This document shows positions 43,146 to 51,450 of a stretch of 56,233 nucleotides of DNA, in pieces. The notes below the pieces were generated by a model. That model did not search any database. It had not been told where the DNA came from and was given only the letters and a program-made list of their open reading frames with translations. The stretch is taken from contig PLZS01000101.1 in NCBI GenBank assembly GCA_003153555.1, positions 75,814 through 132,046 of the forward strand, read 5' to 3'. Every line of letters begins with the position of its first letter. Positions within the stretch are counted from its first letter, which is position 1. The position numbers and the translations under genes were made by a program. Origin of the DNA: Candidatus Melainabacteria bacterium (GTDB lineage: Bacteria > Cyanobacteriota > Vampirovibrionia > Obscuribacterales > Obscuribacteraceae).

Positions 43146-44138
43146 GTGTTCGAATCAATAGACAAGCACAAATTAATTCATCGATTAAAAGAGGTCCTTC
43201 TCAAACGATTTCCGTCGGACAAGGAGTGCCTGGACGAGTTGATAAGACTTTTTTTGGGGGACTTGAAATGCAACGAATGCGGCAGCACAGACCTCGAGCG
43301 AACAAACGATGCAAGGTATGCTCGGTGCATCAAGTGCCACAAAATTACTTGGCTCACGGCAAGGACGTTTCTGAGTGGAATAAAAAAACCAAGACCTTAT
43401 TTGATCTATGTAATTTTAAGAGGTAACGGCATTGCCATAAGCGCCGCAGAGTTGGCTCGAATCTCCGGGATTGCAACTTCTTCAGCGCTCTCTATCGTAA
43501 AAAAAATGGATGCCGTCGTTCAAGCCGATATGCCGAATATAGGAATTCTGATTGACTGTCGACACTTCGCAGATTGCATCTCCAAGCGAAGCACGCACAC
43601 ACCAACAAAAGAACGTCCCATTGCCGAACTAAATGGGATTAGTGCTCCCCAAAATTTGTCCAATTCTGGAAGTACATCGAACGCTAAATCACTGGCAAAG
43701 CTCTCTACACAAGAAGAATTAGTGTACAACTTGTTAACAGAGCAACCAGTGTCCAGCGATATGTTGTGCCAACAAAGCGGTCTTCCAGTTGGCACGGTGA
43801 ACGCAATTCTGACCATACTCGAACTTGAGCAGCTCACAAAAATGTGCTTCACGGGTACTTACATAAAATGCCAGCCGCCCGCACCGCCTCCGTCGAAGCT
43901 TAGTAAGAAGACAAAGAATTTTGTGGAGTCAAATGTCGAGCTGATACGAAGTACATACCAAGGCGTGAGCAGGAAATATTTGCAGAACCACTTAGCGTTT
44001 TGCTGGTCGATAAAGGATCGAGCACGCTGGAGCGTGAAAGCTCTGGTGAAGGCATGCGCAAAATTCGGACCGATCACAGACGCCGAGCTGAGGTCGTATG
44101 TCTCACCACCTGCTGTGCTTTTATGTCCCGTGCTCTAA
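43146..44138 (+). CDS. Zinc-ribbon/winged-helix protein resembling a transposase without catalytic core
   Basis: 330 residues from the GTG at 43146, preceded by a near-perfect AAGGAGG (8 nt); a TTG at 43092 would give a longer form with poor support. Order: N-terminal helical region (HKLIHRLKEVLLKRF), a zinc ribbon LKCNECGSTDLERTNDARYARCIKCHKITW of the IS1595-transposase type, an HTH (GIAISAAELARISGIATSSALSIVKKM), then a winged helix like the DprA C-terminal one (EELVYNLLTEQPVSSDMLCQQSGLPVGTVNAILTILELEQLTKM). The last 75 residues (TYQGVSRKYLQNHLAFCWSI) resemble the C-terminal region of IS1595 transposases. No DDE/ISXO2 catalytic domain and no terminal inverted repeats are visible. A domesticated DNA-binding protein is the simplest reading. 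Confidence 0.65.
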   Translation: MFESIDKHKLIHRLKEVLLKRFPSDKECLDELIRLFLGDLKCNECGSTDLERTNDARYARCIKCHKITWLTARTFLSGIKKPRPYLIYVILRGNGIAISAAELARISGIATSSALSIVKKMDAVVQADMPNIGILIDCRHFADCISKRSTHTPTKERPIAELNGISAPQNLSNSGSTSNAKSLAKLSTQEELVYNLLTEQPVSSDMLCQQSGLPVGTVNAILTILELEQLTKMCFTGTYIKCQPPAPPPSKLSKKTKNFVESNVELIRSTYQGVSRKYLQNHLAFCWSIKDRARWSVKALVKACAKFGPITDAELRSYVSPPAVLLCPVL

Positions 44139-44248
44139 GGGTCGCCTGTGAACTAAAGTCCGATGCACATGCATATGCTCTGCGGTCATGAAGCGGAGCC
44201 AGAATTGCCACTCAACACTCGACTCGCTCCGGTATCATCACATTCTTT

Positions 44249-44266
44249 GAAAAGCCACTGCGGCTC
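44249..44266 (-). terminator. Weak terminator after the lar genes
   Basis: On the minus strand a short hairpin AGCC/GGCT with a five-base loop is followed by TTTTC, 24-41 bp beyond the larB stop. The stem is only four to five pairs, so it is a weak candidate. Confidence 0.35.
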
Positions 44267-44289
44267 TCGAACAATAAAGCAGCTCAGTG

Positions 44290-44955
44290 TCACACTGTGC
44301 GCACGTTCAGAATTCTTACGGCGGCGCAGGCGGCACCAAATCCATTATCAATATTGACGACTGTTATGCCAGGAACGCAGCTAGACAACAAGCTGTTTAA
44401 GGCTGCATGCCCCCCCGCGGTAACCCCGTAACCAACACTTGTTGGCACCGCAATCACCGCCGATGGAACGAGTCCCGCCAGCACCGTTGGCAGTGCGGCA
44501 TCCATACCCGCAACAGCAATGATGATTGGGAAATTCTGCAGCGCAGGTGCTGCATCAACGACTCGCCAAAGTCCTGCCACACCTATGTCTTGGAATACCG
44601 AGGCGACGTATCCGTAATACTCCAGAGTTTTCGCAGCTTCTGCAACGACGCTGACATCAGACGTGCCACCGGATACGATTGCCACCAACAAACTGCGATT
44701 CAGCTCTATTGGACCACCAACAACTCCCGTACAAGATAAAGCGTCATATGACATTACAACCCTTGTGGTGCCAGGCAACCCAGAATGCTGTTCAGCACTT
44801 AATCTGGTCAACAGCACGCGCCGGCGCTCATCCGATATCTGGGACACGATCCGAGTAATCTGGTCAACGCTTTTGAAAGCGCACAGGATACATTCATCTA
44901 AACCGGTGCGATCGCGCCGGTCTCTGTCTTCCATAAAATCGTCGGTAAGTGTCAT
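44290..44955 (-). CDS. larB: Pyridinium-3,5-biscarboxylic acid mononucleotide synthase LarB
   Basis: 221 residues. LarB carboxylates and hydrolyses nicotinic acid adenine dinucleotide, the first step of the nickel-pincer nucleotide cofactor of lactate racemase and related enzymes. It has the AIR-carboxylase (PurE-like) core: VAIVSGGTSDVSVVAEAAKTLEYYGYVA, DIGVAGLWRV, IIIAVAGMDAALPTVLAGLV, AVIAVPTSVGYGVTAGGHAALNSLLSSCVPGI, which match LarB closely. The N-terminal 60 residues are the usual extension. It overlaps larE by 4 bp. Confidence 0.92.
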   Translation of the reverse strand: MTLTDDFMEDRDRRDRTGLDECILCAFKSVDQITRIVSQISDERRRVLLTRLSAEQHSGLPGTTRVVMSYDALSCTGVVGGPIELNRSLLVAIVSGGTSDVSVVAEAAKTLEYYGYVASVFQDIGVAGLWRVVDAAPALQNFPIIIAVAGMDAALPTVLAGLVPSAVIAVPTSVGYGVTAGGHAALNSLLSSCVPGITVVNIDNGFGAACAAVRILNVRTV

Positions 44956-45779
44956 TTAGCGGTCTGAAGGAATGCGCTTCCAGTGCGATAGGCAGTGACG
45001 TCTAGAGGATGCCCTTTGAATCGAGTGGCCAGCAGCGAACGGATCTCTTCCTGAATCGATTCGCTTTTTTCAATGTTTGAAGAGATCTCAGGTAGAGATT
45101 TCTCATCGATCTCAATTTCCACTTTCCCATTTCGCAGTCGACACCGCACAGTTTTGCAAGAATATTTTTCTGCGATAAGTAACTCGATGGCGTTAATGCT
45201 TTTCAGCTCTTCTGGTTCAATCGAAATACCAGTCTCCACACGGCTTGCCAGACATGGCGCCCCAGGCAAATCGGCATACTGAGCGATGCCATAAAGCGGT
45301 GCGAGTTCTCGAATCATATTTTTATTGATTCCAGCTTCGACAAATGGATGTCTCACTCCGAAATTTTCAGCAGCTTTTAGACCGGGACGAAATTCCAACA
45401 AGTCATCCTGATTGGTGCCGGATACGATCACCGCAGAAGTCGCAGAACGAATGGTTCCATACAGAGCTGACTTGCAGTAGAAGCAGCGGTCCACGGGATT
45501 TTCGCGATAGTTTGAATCGGAGAATTCGTTCGCGTCAACTAATTTTAAATTCCAGCCGAATCGATTCGCACAGTCATTAACTCTTGCCGTCGCTTGTTCG
45601 GGAACCGCAGCAGAGACAGCGTGAAACATCGTGCACTTCACTGAATGTTTTTGAGAAACAGAAAAACAGACTGCGGATAACACAAGACTGTCAATGCCGC
45701 CGCTCAAAGCGATTGCCACGTCATCCACGACACTAATTATCGCCTCCAGGCGTTGAGCAGTTTCAGTTATGCTGTTCAT
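44952..45779 (-). CDS. larE: Pyridinium-3,5-bisthiocarboxylic acid synthase LarE (sulfur transferase)
   Basis: 275 residues. ATP pyrophosphatase fold with a PP-loop, ALSGGIDSLVLSAVC, at about 22-36. LarE adenylates the carboxylates made by LarB and replaces them with thiocarboxylates; in Lactiplantibacillus plantarum the sulfur comes from a cysteine of the enzyme itself. The block GAPCLASRVETGI holds a cysteine that likely corresponds to that sacrificial one; DRCFYCKSALY carries two more conserved cysteines. It overlaps larC by 17 bp and larB by 4 bp. Confidence 0.92.
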   Translation of the reverse strand: MNSITETAQRLEAIISVVDDVAIALSGGIDSLVLSAVCFSVSQKHSVKCTMFHAVSAAVPEQATARVNDCANRFGWNLKLVDANEFSDSNYRENPVDRCFYCKSALYGTIRSATSAVIVSGTNQDDLLEFRPGLKAAENFGVRHPFVEAGINKNMIRELAPLYGIAQYADLPGAPCLASRVETGISIEPEELKSINAIELLIAEKYSCKTVRCRLRNGKVEIEIDEKSLPEISSNIEKSESIQEEIRSLLATRFKGHPLDVTAYRTGSAFLQTAK

Positions 45780-47046
45780 CGGTTTCCTTTAAGACATTTT
45801 TCTCAGCTGCATTTGCAAGTTTGCGCATGTCATAGCAATTGGACGACGCTGAGCGAAGGTCGTCGATATCAACTTTAGCAGTCTTTGTTCCATCCGGTCT
45901 GTCGGCCACTTTCACCCGAACTTTACTATCGCCAATTTTTATTGGTCTGATGACACGCGGCAAGATCGTGCGTGAAATGATTTGGTGCCTTACACCTAAG
46001 GTTGTGGTGCTTGTTAGGATTCTTTTGATTACTTGCTCGTAGAATTCAGCGCGCGCCAGGACTTGAATGCTCATTATGACTCGGTTCTTCTTAGCATAAG
46101 CTGAAGTTTGGATAACGTCTAAGACGCCTTCTGCTTCGCGCAGACTATCTAGACTGATGGATAACTCTTCACCAGTCATGTCATCAATCTCGAAATTCAA
46201 AACGGCAACAGGTTGCTCTTCGACTGGCAAGGAATCAAACGACAGAACGCGGAGAACATTGCTAAATCCAGGAAATTTTTTCGTTCCAAATCCGTGCCCC
46301 ACACCTTTCAACTCAAGCGCTGAAGGCAATCTCATAGTGGGCTGCAGATACTTCAAAATCGCTGCGCCAGTCGGCGTAACGCGCTCGCCTAAAACGCCAT
46401 CGTCATGAAAAACAAATCCACGCAAAATTAGCGCCACCGCTGGTGGAGGCACCGGTAATTTTCCGTGAGCCGTTTTTATATAGCCGCCGCCCTTCGGTAT
46501 TGAGGAGCATGACCAAGTAGAACCTTCGAGATAATCTAGAGCACAAGCGGCTCCTATGACATCGACGACCGAATCCCAACCGCCCACTTCGTGAAAGCAG
46601 ACGACATCGACAGAAACGCCGTGCACTTCAGCCTCTGCTTCACCAATGATTCTAAAGATCTCCAGACTATGCTCACGCACACGGGCTGGAAGTTTCGCCT
46701 GTTCGAGAATCTGCCGAATCTCTTTGTATGTTCTATGCATATGCCCATGACCACGCGCTTGCGCATATAAATTTTCGTATCCCTGCTCATGACTGTGCGC
46801 ATGAGCCTGCTCGTGCTCGCGCGCATGCTCGTGCTCCGGCTGCTCAGCGTCCGAACACCTAACTTGAAAGGTGGTTCCTACCAGAACACCGTCGTTTTTC
46901 GCAGAGCTTTCAATTGAAAGGTTCGGGAAATTGGCCTCAGCGATGACGCGCTCTATGCGTAGCTTCAGCTCTGGAAATGCATCTGACATCGCGGCGATAA
47001 ACATATCGCCAGCAATTCCACCGAGCGGGTCAAGGTGAATGTGCAA
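45763..47046 (-). CDS. larC: Nickel insertion protein LarC
   Basis: 427 residues in one frame, starting MHIHLDPLGGIAGDMFIAAMSDAFP, the characteristic LarC N-terminus. A His-rich stretch at about 72-103 (EHEHAREHEQAHAHSHEQ, then GHGHMH) probably binds Ni(II). Other family blocks: CFHEVGGWDSVVDVIGAACALDYL, GGGYIKTAHGKLPVPPPAVALIL, GERVTPTGAAILKYL. LarC puts nickel into the pincer nucleotide in a CTP-dependent reaction. In L. plantarum the gene is split and joined by frameshift; here it is a single frame. First gene of the larC-larE-larB unit. No larA is in the window. Confidence 0.95.
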   Translation of the reverse strand: MHIHLDPLGGIAGDMFIAAMSDAFPELKLRIERVIAEANFPNLSIESSAKNDGVLVGTTFQVRCSDAEQPEHEHAREHEQAHAHSHEQGYENLYAQARGHGHMHRTYKEIRQILEQAKLPARVREHSLEIFRIIGEAEAEVHGVSVDVVCFHEVGGWDSVVDVIGAACALDYLEGSTWSCSSIPKGGGYIKTAHGKLPVPPPAVALILRGFVFHDDGVLGERVTPTGAAILKYLQPTMRLPSALELKGVGHGFGTKKFPGFSNVLRVLSFDSLPVEEQPVAVLNFEIDDMTGEELSISLDSLREAEGVLDVIQTSAYAKKNRVIMSIQVLARAEFYEQVIKRILTSTTTLGVRHQIISRTILPRVIRPIKIGDSKVRVKVADRPDGTKTAKVDIDDLRSASSNCYDMRKLANAAEKNVLKETDEQHN

Positions 47047-47271
47047 ATCCGAGCCTCCAGTGAATAATCATCATAAATCACCTGGAGGCGATCAGAAAGT
47101 TTACTACGCAAACAACCACACAATTGAAACGAAGAGTTCATCAGTTCGCGTTATCATGGGGTCGCTCAACCAAACGAAGCTGGCGAACCAGCGGTTCCGG
47201 AGTTTCATCAAGCGAATGACGGCAAGGTTCGTTGCAAGAGCGATGCACCGAAACCAGGATCAATATCCGCA

Positions 47272-47610
47272 TCAACTTACTGGTGGTTCTTCAGGATGCT
47301 GACCCACGGCTTGGCGAGGTTTTCTAAACCGGTCCAGGATCACAACATTTTCAGCTTGTTCATCGGCCAAGTCAAGGTGAACGTGGTCTGGCAGTTTGTC
47401 CGGAATTTCGGCAGCTGTTTCGTCCGTCTGGTCATCTAATTTATGTTCCGGCACGCTCTCCGCATCAGTGGGCAGACCGGCTCTATCTACTCGCTCAATC
47501 TCTTCAGCAATATGCATGACTTTGGCGGCATCATCTAAATATCCGCTATTCATTGCTTTGATCGCAATCGTTTCCAACTGCTTTATTGCCCTGTTAACAT
47601 CGTCTTCCAT
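47272..47610 (-). CDS. Hypothetical small acidic protein
   Basis: 112 residues from the ATG at 47610, preceded by GGAGGG (7 nt), which favours it over the longer frame to 47649. N-terminal half is helical (MEDDVNRAIKQLETIAIKAMNSGYLDDAAKVMHIAEEIERVD), with TPR-like spacing; the C-terminal half is acidic and disordered-looking (DDQTDETAAEIPDKLPD). No family recognised and no clear link to the lar genes 225 bp downstream. Confidence 0.65.
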   Translation of the reverse strand: MEDDVNRAIKQLETIAIKAMNSGYLDDAAKVMHIAEEIERVDRAGLPTDAESVPEHKLDDQTDETAAEIPDKLPDHVHLDLADEQAENVVILDRFRKPRQAVGQHPEEPPVS

Positions 47611-48052
47611 GTTCCAGCCCTCCGCCACGTATGACGCCGAGGCGAGCAAATAGTTGCTCTATTTTCGAGTCATGGGAAATCGAGCCAAGGACTGCTTCGC
47701 TGTCTCTGGGATTTCTTGCCGGCAGTAACTTGACGCGCCCAAATCAGGTGTTAGACAGGCTCAAATTTTTGGATATGGCCAGCTAGTCCTTGAATTCGGG
47801 GAATGCGGCATCAGAGGTCCTGGATTAAGGACAATCGACTCCTCGGTTCCCGGCGCGGCTTTGACCAGGACGACTCCCCGTTCCCCGAGCAGCTTGATTA
47901 AGGCGATTCCGTACATAAGGAGACTTCTCACCGCTGCACGTGACATCGCTCAATCGCCCAAGACAGCACTGAGGAAAAGCCCTATCAAACTCTCCAGTCC
48001 TTAATGAGAAAGAAACACGCTGGTCCCAGTCCTAGCGAGGGCAATTCCGGGA
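47611..48052. other. Intergenic region without a well-supported gene
   Basis: 442 bp between two minus-strand genes. A 61-codon minus-strand frame (47761-47946, MSRAAVRSLLMYG...) has no ribosome-binding site and is not convincing. Confidence 0.45.
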
Positions 48053-49435
48053 TCAACGAGAGATCGCGTCAGAGTCGAGACCATCAGAGTGGAGCAACCG
48101 ATCAAGAATAAAAGTCAAATCATCTCGATAAAAGACATCCTGTAAAAATACGTGACTACCTGGTGGCCACATCAAATCGTTCCCGAACAATTCATCATCC
48201 AGATCGCGTAGATACATTTTGTAGAATCTCGGTCTGGCCTCAACTGGATGCAAAGCCAACATGTAGAGCCTAGGTAAAAGGGCACTCTCGTGATTTTTCA
48301 TTGCTTCGTTCAATTGAGAAATCGCTTCTTTCTTGTGACCGCTTAAAGCCAGCAGTCGAGCCAATCTCAAGTTAAGCCTAAAACTGTTTGGTGAAAGTTC
48401 GAGCGATTTTCGCATTGAACTGATCGCTTCGTCCTTTCGACCAATTGCCCATAATGCTTCTGCCCTCGTTTGAAACAGTCCGGAAGCAACTTTACCTTCA
48501 CGCATAATTTTCGTGCTCACCCACGAAACGGGCAACGGATGCTCTCGAAGCGATTCTGCCCGTTCAAAATATCGTGGTGCCTTGTTTTGTTCTGCGGCCT
48601 GATCTGAGATAGAAGCTGACTCGCAGAGGTAGTAATTTTTGAGCATCTCTAAATAGCTGAACATGCTCAGGCCAACATCCATAAGAACGACAAAAAGAAA
48701 GATCACCCCCAATTGCTGCACATAGACCGTGCCTTTGACTTCTTTTGCATCAATTCTTTTAGTCAAACGGTCGTTTAGCTTGAGGGCAGGATTGTAGTGG
48801 CGCATGGTATCTACAACCAGCTTTTGGTCAGCCAACATGCCCACGGCAAATGGAAATTTAAGAATTTCCTCAGCGCTAGTTGCGCGACTAAATGAAAAGA
48901 ATTTCGGCTTCTCATAAGCTTTGGTGCTGTCTGCACCACACAGAGCGCGTGAAAGTATGCGGAGATTGCCCCATAAGGTCAACTCTACTTGATCAATTGC
49001 CTGCCAAACTACATGCCTCTGTCCGAAACTCAAGCCGGGCTCAAGATCTGCTTCGTTCAAACGCAGCCACTGACGATAAACAAAGGGTGGTCGGCGCCTC
49101 CAAATAGGAGCGAAAAAATTGCATCCAGACTCACTTTCAGCCCAAGTCAACAATAGGTGAGCGATAGCCATGGCCATGATCGCCGCCGGAACGCCCAACC
49201 AGACAAGATCGGCATTGAACCAGAATTGGTTTGAATAGAGAATCAAAAAACCGCATTCAAAAACGATGAACGAAATTCCGATCAGTGTGTAGCCTTGGTG
49301 AGCAATGGTTGTGCGCAGATACAAATTGGACACTGAAACAGGATCCAACGGTGCAGAACTTTCAATATTGCCTTCCGACTCATTTGCGGTTGAAGCGACA
49401 CTCATCCAAAAATCCCACAGAATGGTCGAACCCAA
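48053..49435 (-). CDS. Membrane protein with C-terminal TPR units
   Basis: 460 residues. Two hydrophobic helices at about 48-68 (YTLIGISFIVFECGFLILY) and 75-98 (LVWLGVPAAIMAMAIAHLLL), a cytoplasmic or periplasmic middle region, a third helix at about 242-262 (GVIFLFVVLMDVGLSMFSYL), then TPR units at about 320-385: GLFQTRAEALWAIGRKDEAISSMRKSLELSPNSFRLNLRLARLLALSGHKKEAISQLNEAM. The tail may fold separately. No catalytic motif is seen. Start uncertain: MSVAS at residue 11 is an alternative. Confidence 0.72.
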   Translation of the reverse strand: MGSTILWDFWMSVASTANESEGNIESSAPLDPVSVSNLYLRTTIAHQGYTLIGISFIVFECGFLILYSNQFWFNADLVWLGVPAAIMAMAIAHLLLTWAESESGCNFFAPIWRRRPPFVYRQWLRLNEADLEPGLSFGQRHVVWQAIDQVELTLWGNLRILSRALCGADSTKAYEKPKFFSFSRATSAEEILKFPFAVGMLADQKLVVDTMRHYNPALKLNDRLTKRIDAKEVKGTVYVQQLGVIFLFVVLMDVGLSMFSYLEMLKNYYLCESASISDQAAEQNKAPRYFERAESLREHPLPVSWVSTKIMREGKVASGLFQTRAEALWAIGRKDEAISSMRKSLELSPNSFRLNLRLARLLALSGHKKEAISQLNEAMKNHESALLPRLYMLALHPVEARPRFYKMYLRDLDDELFGNDLMWPPGSHVFLQDVFYRDDLTFILDRLLHSDGLDSDAISR

Positions 49436-49890
49436 TCATAATCGCTTTTCGTTCATCCAGACCATGCCCGCTTAAAAGCTAGCTGAAACCAGGAAAAACC
49501 CTGAGCTAATCAACCCCAAGCCACAAATAGCTCAATTGAGGAAAGCGCGATACTCAATGTGCCACCACATGCAGCGTCAAAAGCCAAAATACGGACAGTT
49601 CATTCTGATTCGGACAGTCGCTTGGTAGCCAACAGACAACACCGGGAAAGAGCTGAGCAGCACCATGAGCGATGGCAAGCCAGTTTTCCAAATAACGTCT
49701 AGTTATTTGCGCGGCAAGCCGCTTATACTATTTGGTATGTTGTGGGGGTTTGTCGCGTTTAGCAAGCCTGGCGCTCGGGCACAAATATCGCGTACTAGAA
49801 CGTAAATAGGTAATGTTGAAAGCAACCAGGTCATTATCAGACGCAATGAGGTTTGACAAGTACTTTCATGTTGTTTTCAAGGTGAATTAA
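49436..49890. other. Divergent intergenic region before the type IV pilus genes
   Basis: 455 bp without a supported gene. It holds a CTCAATTGAG palindrome (49531-49540) and, near 49728, a TATACT sequence without a matching -35 box. Promoters for the pilus cluster should lie here. Confidence 0.45.
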
Positions 49891-51072
49891 ATGGCATCCA
49901 TTCGAAAGGCGATTGGCGATTTACTTGTCGACAATGGTCTGATCACGCCTGAAGAACTCGAGCAGGCTCAAGCAGAACGAGAGAAAACCGGTGAACCAAT
50001 TGGCTTAGTCTTGTCAAAATTGGGGTTAGCCACCGAAAGCAACCTGAAAAATGCGCTGGAACTGCAGTACGGCGTCAACTACATCAACCTGGCCAAACGA
50101 GAGCCTGAAGACGATCTCATTGCCTTGCTGCCCGAACACTTAATTCGAGAACAGTTAGCTGTGCCCGTTTCTCAACAGGGTGAGCGACTAACCATCGCCA
50201 TGGTCGACCCGAGCGATCCGGCCGCTCTGGATGAAGTGAAGAGCAAGTTGGGTGACAGACAACTGAAGACGGTTGTTTGCCTGGAAGAGGAATTTTTCAA
50301 GTTCGTTGACAAAGCTTTTGGCGTCCAAGAACGCTTAGAAAATGGCGCTTCGGAAGAAGATTTGTTGGTCGAGACCGTCGACGAAGAGCAGCAGGAGCAG
50401 AAGGAGCCCACAACAACTGCCCACAGTCCCGAAGCTAACCTAGACAAATCGGATATCCAGGAAGAAAGCAACCGAGAGGTTGGCAAGACTCTTGAGGGCT
50501 CCGGCGAAGCTAAGGAAAGCGGCGCTGCCGATTATTCGGAGATGAAAGAGTTTGACACCCAAGAAATGAGGGCTAGACCTACACCAGAGGCTCAGACTAT
50601 GCAAATGGAGAGCGCTTCCACCAGATCGGTTGAATTGCCCTCATTAGAAAGCGCGGACAGTCAGGAAGAGGATCTTCAGCACTCAGCTAAATCAGAAAGT
50701 AAGCTCGAAGTCTTCAACGAAGTCGATCTTGCCAAAAGGGCCCAAGAGGAAGCTATTGTTCTGCTTGCCAACCAGATTTTAGGTAGTGCCATTAAACGGC
50801 ACTGCTCAAATATCCACATTCAAATGGGTAATCGCGAGTCCGTGGTCCACTACCGATTGAACGGTCGGCTAATCGTAGATAGAAAACTGCCTAATACCGT
50901 TGTTACTGCGTTAGTGGCAAGATACAAGATGATGGCAAGACTCAATCTCGCTGAACGCAAAGAACCTCAAGACGGTCACATCAAGGTTAAGTCAGCCTCC
51001 AAAGAGATTGTGTGCCTGATTTCAGTGGTGCCAACGGACCACGGTGAAAACGTAGTGATCTGGATCGTTTAA
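49891..51072 (+). CDS. ATPase-less PilB paralogue with MshEN domain
   Basis: 393 residues, ribosome-binding site AAGGTGA. Residues 1-150 are an MshEN domain like that of PilB: IGDLLVDNGLITPEELEQAQ and IGLVLSKLGLATESNLKNALELQYGVNYINL, the two-module form that binds c-di-GMP in MshE and related ATPases. A 120-residue acidic linker follows. Residues about 280-393 match the N2 domain of PilB (SNIHIQMGNRESVVHYRLNGRLIVDRKLP, PTDHGENVVIWIV), and the protein stops where PilB continues into its Walker A ATPase core. Key arginines of the N2 domain differ: RLPQDGR is KEPQDGH, FRVSS is CLISV, MRIL is WIV. The full pilB lies 378 bp downstream. It is likely a regulator, a decoy or a hetero-oligomer subunit. 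Confidence 0.82.
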   Translation: MASIRKAIGDLLVDNGLITPEELEQAQAEREKTGEPIGLVLSKLGLATESNLKNALELQYGVNYINLAKREPEDDLIALLPEHLIREQLAVPVSQQGERLTIAMVDPSDPAALDEVKSKLGDRQLKTVVCLEEEFFKFVDKAFGVQERLENGASEEDLLVETVDEEQQEQKEPTTTAHSPEANLDKSDIQEESNREVGKTLEGSGEAKESGAADYSEMKEFDTQEMRARPTPEAQTMQMESASTRSVELPSLESADSQEEDLQHSAKSESKLEVFNEVDLAKRAQEEAIVLLANQILGSAIKRHCSNIHIQMGNRESVVHYRLNGRLIVDRKLPNTVVTALVARYKMMARLNLAERKEPQDGHIKVKSASKEIVCLISVVPTDHGENVVIWIV

Positions 51073-51104
51073 CGACGCGCACGGCAAAATTTTCAGATGG
51101 CAGA

Positions 51105-51130
51105 AATTTTTACCGATATCGGTAAAAATT
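51105..51130. repeat. Dispersed palindrome copy 6
   Basis: Perfect 26-bp palindrome, core ACCGATATCGGT with T5/A5 arms; 33 bp after the stop of the ATPase-less PilB gene. Confidence 0.95.
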
Positions 51131-51450
51131 CGTAGGGTGTTGTGCCCTGTTGCCAGCGGGGGTGATACCCCGAATTCTGACTGACTGTTGCTCAGTCGAG
51201 TGTTGCTCAGTCAAGTGCTTGACAGCTCACCTTCACAGGGTCTTTGTCAACTGGCAAGGTAGATTATCCGAGAAGCTGTTTAGGTTAGCTTTCCGATTAG
51301 CTCAACTTAAGAGCTGCAGCCACTTCCCGTTTAAGCCAGACGACGCTGGGGCACTAAATCTATGCGGGTCTCTAAACGATAGTGGCGTCCTTCATATGGG
51401 CATCTTCCAATAGAGTGCCAACTCCGCATGGAAGCAAGGATGTAAAACTC
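51131..51450. other. Leader region of pilB
   Basis: 320 bp without a supported gene; a plus-strand frame at 51150-51413 lacks a ribosome-binding site. It contains GGGGTGATACCCC (51159-51171), related to the GGGGTWTACCCC palindromes near 10650 and 20137, and a 15-bp tandem repeat (TGTTGCTCAGTC at 51186 and 51201). A TTGACA at about 51219 has no good -10 partner. Confidence 0.5.

Noticed and set aside
43092..44138. Intact IS1595 insertion sequence
   Set aside because: No catalytic DDE core and no terminal inverted repeats or target duplication seen.
47039..47302. 87-codon plus-strand frame starting inside larC on the other strand
   Set aside because: Overlaps a well-supported gene at its start and another at its end; composition unlike a protein; no ribosome-binding site.
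47761..47946. 61-codon minus-strand frame between the hypothetical genes
   Set aside because: No ribosome-binding site and no recognisable features; could be a remnant but there is no support.
51150..51413. 87-codon plus-strand frame in the pilB leader
   Set aside because: No ribosome-binding site, Cys-rich chance composition from the TGTTGCTCAGTC repeat.
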